From positions 23,898,817 through 23,962,816 of the forward strand of contig CM076653.1 of NCBI GenBank assembly GCA_038496675.1: 64,000 bases of DNA, in the 5' to 3' direction. Below are positions 61,223 to 64,000 of the stretch, one piece after another. Numbering within the stretch: the stretch's first letter is position 1; each line of letters begins with the position of its first letter. The notes below the pieces were generated by a model, which was not told where the DNA came from, searched no databases, and worked only from the letters and a program-made list of their open reading frames with translations. Made by a program: the position numbers and the translations under genes. The DNA is from Rachycentron canadum (lineage: Eukaryota; Chordata; Actinopteri; Carangiformes; Rachycentridae).

Positions 61223-63922
61223 GCAAGGATGGCCTATTGTTAGTTGGTCCAAGCAGTGAAGATGTATCCTGGCCAACGGGAAAGTCCAAGAGCCAATGGC
61301 TGAGGGCCTTCAGGGTGGAAGGAGCCTGTTGTGCGACATCTGGTCCGCATGTGGCCTCGACCAGCTGCATGGCTGCATGTGAAACATGCGCACCAACTGA
61401 TATCTTAGATTTTAGGTTTGGCTGGAGTTTCTGCTCAGAGTTTCTGCTCAGGCGTTGATACATGGGCTTGTTTTTGAGGAAATAGCAACACGTGTCCATC
61501 TCAGAGGCTCGCGAGCAGCCACCCACTGTACAGCATGTTTGTATGGATGATTCTCTTTTAGGGGGGGGAAGAGATATATGGGTGTGGTGTGCTCTTGCTC
61601 CAGGGCGTTATTTAAGTGCTGTAGATCACCCTCAAATCATGTCAGTTGCTTTTCAGCTACAAAGCAGCCTATCTTACAGAGCCGCTGACATGAGTAGATC
61701 ACTGGTGAGGTCAGAGAACACAGTGCTGCATAATTAATGTCTACAATCCTGTGTTATACACTATTAAATTTTGATTTAATATGAGCAGAATGCTGGCATG
61801 ACTGAAACATCTGAATTTGCTTAAAAGTTTTGGAAAACTGTTAACATGTCAGGAAAAGATGCCAAAAGTGCAACAAAAAAACCTAAACCAGTCTAAGGGT
61901 TAGGATAAAATCATGCTCACAGCGTTCAGCAAAGTAATCATTATGATTGAATACAAAATAAACAGTTGGCAAACATGCAACGATTAAAAATGTCATTATC
62001 ATTTAAAAGGTGGCCGTTGTGTCACATCTGTGTCCATCAAACTGCTGCTGAATTTCTCCCGTGACTCCCTGAACTGCACCCTGTAAAGCAGAGGAAATCA
62101 CTTTAGCACTGCGTGTCCACCAAGTGCTTCAACTTTACAGTACTGACCTTTCTTTCAACCCTTACTTACTGGAAGCTTTGGGGTTGGCAAGTGCTCCAAA
62201 ATATAAAAATATCTGAACCTTTAGCCAAAGAGAAGCTGCGCACGAGAGGTTTTTATTAAGAGATTTTGTCACTGCTATTGACTGAGTGCTACTTTCCTTC
62301 CCTTACAGCTCTTCACAGCTTCTCTGTCCTGGGCCTTCCAGCTGCAGGCCATACCGCCCAAGTACCAGTACCGCGACCCTGTGACATCTGACCTCCTTCT
62401 GTGTGATCAGTGCCCTCCTGGCACAGCCGTGAAGCGACACTGCACCGCTGACACACCCACAGAGTGTCAGCCCTGTCCTGAGAGGCACTTTGCTGAGAAC
62501 TGGCACTGGGGCGATACGTGCCAATTCTGCACCTCAGTATGTATAAAGCCAAAATGTTTACACATCATAGTGTTCTTCTTAATCGGCCCCTATGTTACAT
62601 TATTGATTCAGGTGCTTTGTGCATGAATTAGTGTGAGTGACTGTAGTTTTCACAAGAAAACATTTGGTGAATCACTTTCTTAGCTTGCAGCACATCATTG
62701 TCAGGAGCTCTGCTAAAGTTAATGTTTTTATTTTACTTGTCCTTTATGCTACTTCTTTGTGGTTTCTTTGGTGTCTTTGCCTTAGATGCATGACTATACT
62801 GTTTGTTTACATTTTGGTACAGCATCTGTCATTTTTTTTAAAACCAGTGTTTCCACTTCAGTTGTTGTTACTAAAAGTAAAGTCCAAATGTGCTCATTGT
62901 GGTAGACTGATCTTCCCCCAGAGTTTAGATGTTTCCTCTTTGCCACTCTGGATAAATTATGTAATATGGCCACAATTGTTATAGCCTCCTTGAGGTGTTT
63001 TTATATTCCTGTTCCAGTATACCCTTTATAAATTTTTGGAAGATACTATATGTAGCTCAGTGGCAGCTGGCAAGGATGGAAAGAAAACTAACACATGGCA
63101 TCATGTTCTTTTACACTAGTTGGATACTGATCTTTACCTACTCATGTTTGCTGAAAAAAAGAAAGCAAATAGGAATGAACATTATGTTGTGTGTGTAATG
63201 TATTACCAAAGACCTGTCAGCGATGTAGCCCTGACAGCCCTGACACCCTAATTTACAAAGGAAAAACAAAAACCAAATAGTAGTGAGCACTTTCATCTTT
63301 TCATCCATTCACGTTTCATTCAATATATACTGGTAGGGGATGAAGATCAAATTTAGAAATAAACAGGAGCAGCAGCAGGAGCCCATCCACTTCTGTCCCC
63401 TACTACCACTTTACATGCCCACCCCCACCTGCTTTGCCTTTTCTGTTAGGCTGTTGAAGCATTTTAATCAAAATTTCAAAGAAGATAGAGAAATATTTTT
63501 TACATGATACTGACAAGGCCTCTTCTGAATCTATTGACCAGCTTCCTCTGATGTATCTTGACTGCACTTAAGGGAAGTAACTTGTGAAGCATCACCATCA
63601 TAGTAATCATGACCTGTTTTTTGTCTTACAAATGATCACTGTGTTTCCTTTGCATATACAGTATGTACATATTAATGATGTCCTTCACTATAAGATCTTA
63701 TGTAAATGTACCAGAGCCCATGAGTGTCAGTGGGTTTGTAGTGTCTGAGAGTGCCCCTCTGTGTTTGTTGTGTTTAGGTGTGTAAGGAGAAGCAGCTAGT
63801 GAGGCAGCACTGTAACAGCACCCATGACCAGCTGTGTGAGTGTGCTGCAGGTTACCACCTAGTGGTGGAGTTCTGCATCACACACGCTACCTGTCCACCT
63901 GGCTACGGAGTGACAGCTTTAG
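55253..63922 (+). CDS. tnfrsf11b: tnfrsf11b, osteoprotegerin, 5' part of gene
   Basis: Osteoprotegerin is a secreted TNF-receptor family member without a membrane anchor. In mammals it is a decoy for RANKL (TNFSF11) and restrains osteoclast formation. Three exons in this window encode residues 1-129 plus the first base of codon 130. Residues 1 to about 19 are a signal peptide (MKLIVLFTASLSWAFQLQA). PPKYQYRDPVTSDLLLCDQC aligns with human PPKYLHYDEETSHQLLCDKC. Cysteines follow at 37, 40, 50, 58, 61, 76, 79, 83, 93, 101, 103, 114 and 120, giving the first cysteine-rich domains, with CPPGT, VCKEKQ and CPPGYGV matching the family. A sequon NST lies at 94. The remaining cysteine-rich and death-domain-like parts lie beyond the window. 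Neighbouring colec10 and mal2 agree with human 8q24. Confidence 0.93.
58155..58275. repeat. dispersed teleost repeat fragment
   Basis: 'aagtaaaagtcctgcacttt' followed by several 'cttaagta' units is a pattern I recognise from a repeat spread through fish genomes. Identification is from memory; the ends are approximate. Confidence 0.45.
60160..60250 (+). repeat. possible tRNA-derived SINE head
   Basis: GGGTTTGATTCCC at about 60223-60235 fits a pol III B box with one change. A weak A-box-like TGGCTTAATAGTG lies some 55 bases upstream. No intact cloverleaf can be drawn, so a decayed SINE is likelier than a tRNA gene. Confidence 0.35.
61139..61220. repeat. (CA)n microsatellite
   Basis: About 41 uninterrupted CA units in tnfrsf11b intron 1; probably polymorphic. 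Confidence 0.97.
62309..62536 (+). CDS. tnfrsf11b: tnfrsf11b coding exon 2 (signal peptide end, first cysteine-rich domain)
   Basis: The acceptor is TTCCCTTACAG and the donor ACCTCA|GTATGT, phase 0 at both ends, 76 codons (residues 6-81). The exon encodes LLLCDQCPPGTAVKRHC, then TECQPCPERHF and WGDTCQFCTS. In human, as I recall, this exon continues without a break through the sequence of exon 3 here. Confidence 0.93.
62537..63777 (+). other. tnfrsf11b intron 2 (interrupts human-type exon 2)
   Basis: A 1241-bp intron begins GTATGT and ends TGTTTAG. It separates CTS from VCKEKQ, which are contiguous as CSPVCKELQ in the human protein. It contains no recognised repeat or gene. Confidence 0.8.
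63778..63922 (+). CDS. tnfrsf11b: tnfrsf11b coding exon 3 (second cysteine-rich domain)
   Basis: After acceptor TTGTGTTTAG the exon encodes VCKEKQLVRQHCNSTHDQLC, then ECAAGYHLVVEFC and CPPGYGVTAL. It ends TTAG|GTAAGG in phase 1, the same phase and place (before the threonine/proline-rich link) as the end of human exon 2. Exons 2 and 3 total 373 bp, close to the single human exon. Confidence 0.93.
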
Positions 63923-64000
63923 GTAAGGTTAACATTAAGAATATTATTAGGCAACTTATTGCTTTTGTTTTACATGGGATATCAGATAAACAAGACACTT
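63923..64000 (+). other. start of tnfrsf11b intron 3
   Basis: It begins GTAAGG and runs to the window edge. The remaining exons lie outside. Confidence 0.85.

Larger units (their letters stand above)
55268..62308 (+). other. tnfrsf11b intron 1
   Basis: A 7041-bp intron with GT-AG ends. Near its start is a small CpG-rich patch (GCGCGGCGCGCG at about 55502-55513), perhaps part of the promoter region. Further in are a poly-T tract near 58069, repeat fragments, and a large (CA)n at 61139-61220. No other coding exon of this gene is expected here, because exon 1 to exon 2 joins in frame and matches family structure. Confidence 0.8.

Noticed and set aside
60962..61526. Frames of 93-146 codons of Thr-His or Cys-Val repeats
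   Set aside because: Translations of the (CA)n microsatellite.

Overview
The window reads as vertebrate, almost certainly teleost, genomic DNA. It has short exons with GT-AG introns, abundant (CA)n, (TA)n and poly-T tracts, a LINE copy with a target-site duplication, and several dispersed sequences I recognise from memory as common fish repeats. I see no bacterial or viral gene organisation. A run of N (21760-22160) and single N at 10507 and 58416 mark assembly gaps.

Three protein-coding genes can be supported, all split by introns. The 5' part of mal2 lies on the minus strand: exon 1 at 1318-1434, and exon 2 running off the left edge from 155. A complete colec10 (collectin-10 / CL-L1) lies on the minus strand in seven coding exons between 15113 and 5411 and predicts 290 residues. 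The 5' part of tnfrsf11b (osteoprotegerin) lies on the plus strand, with coding exons at 55253-55267, 62309-62536 and 63778-63922, and continues past the right edge. The order and orientation (mal2 and colec10 on one strand, tnfrsf11b divergent) match the human 8q24 cluster as I know it, which supports all three identifications. The genes do not form a pathway: mal2 is a membrane-trafficking protein, colec10 a secreted innate-immune lectin and tnfrsf11b a secreted decoy receptor. They are neighbours by ancestry.

Layout: 1-1434 mal2; about 1.5-5.4 kb intergenic with a 37-base T run; 5.4-15.1 kb colec10, including a (GT)n-N-(CA)n assembly join in intron 2; 15.1-55 kb a 40-kb intergenic span with no convincing gene. 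That span holds repeats: a MITE-like inverted-repeat element (16.1-16.25 kb), two LINE 3'-end-like repeats facing away from each other (31.66-32.25 kb), a teleost dispersed repeat (37.4-37.9 kb), a 5'-truncated, decayed LINE with an exact 16-bp target-site duplication (47511-48660), and two homologous repeat copies in opposite orientation on either side of that LINE (47.0-47.4 and 50.1-50.5 kb). From 55.2 kb to the end is tnfrsf11b with a 7-kb first intron.

The most notable observation is in colec10. Relative to human CL-L1, the predicted lectin domain has lost the EPS and WND calcium/sugar-binding residues. The replacement loop carries two N-glycosylation sequons and lies just downstream of an intron that interrupts the domain. 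The gene also appears to use a GC-AG intron. I found no previously undescribed multi-gene system; the rest of the window is ordinary teleost intergenic and repeat DNA.
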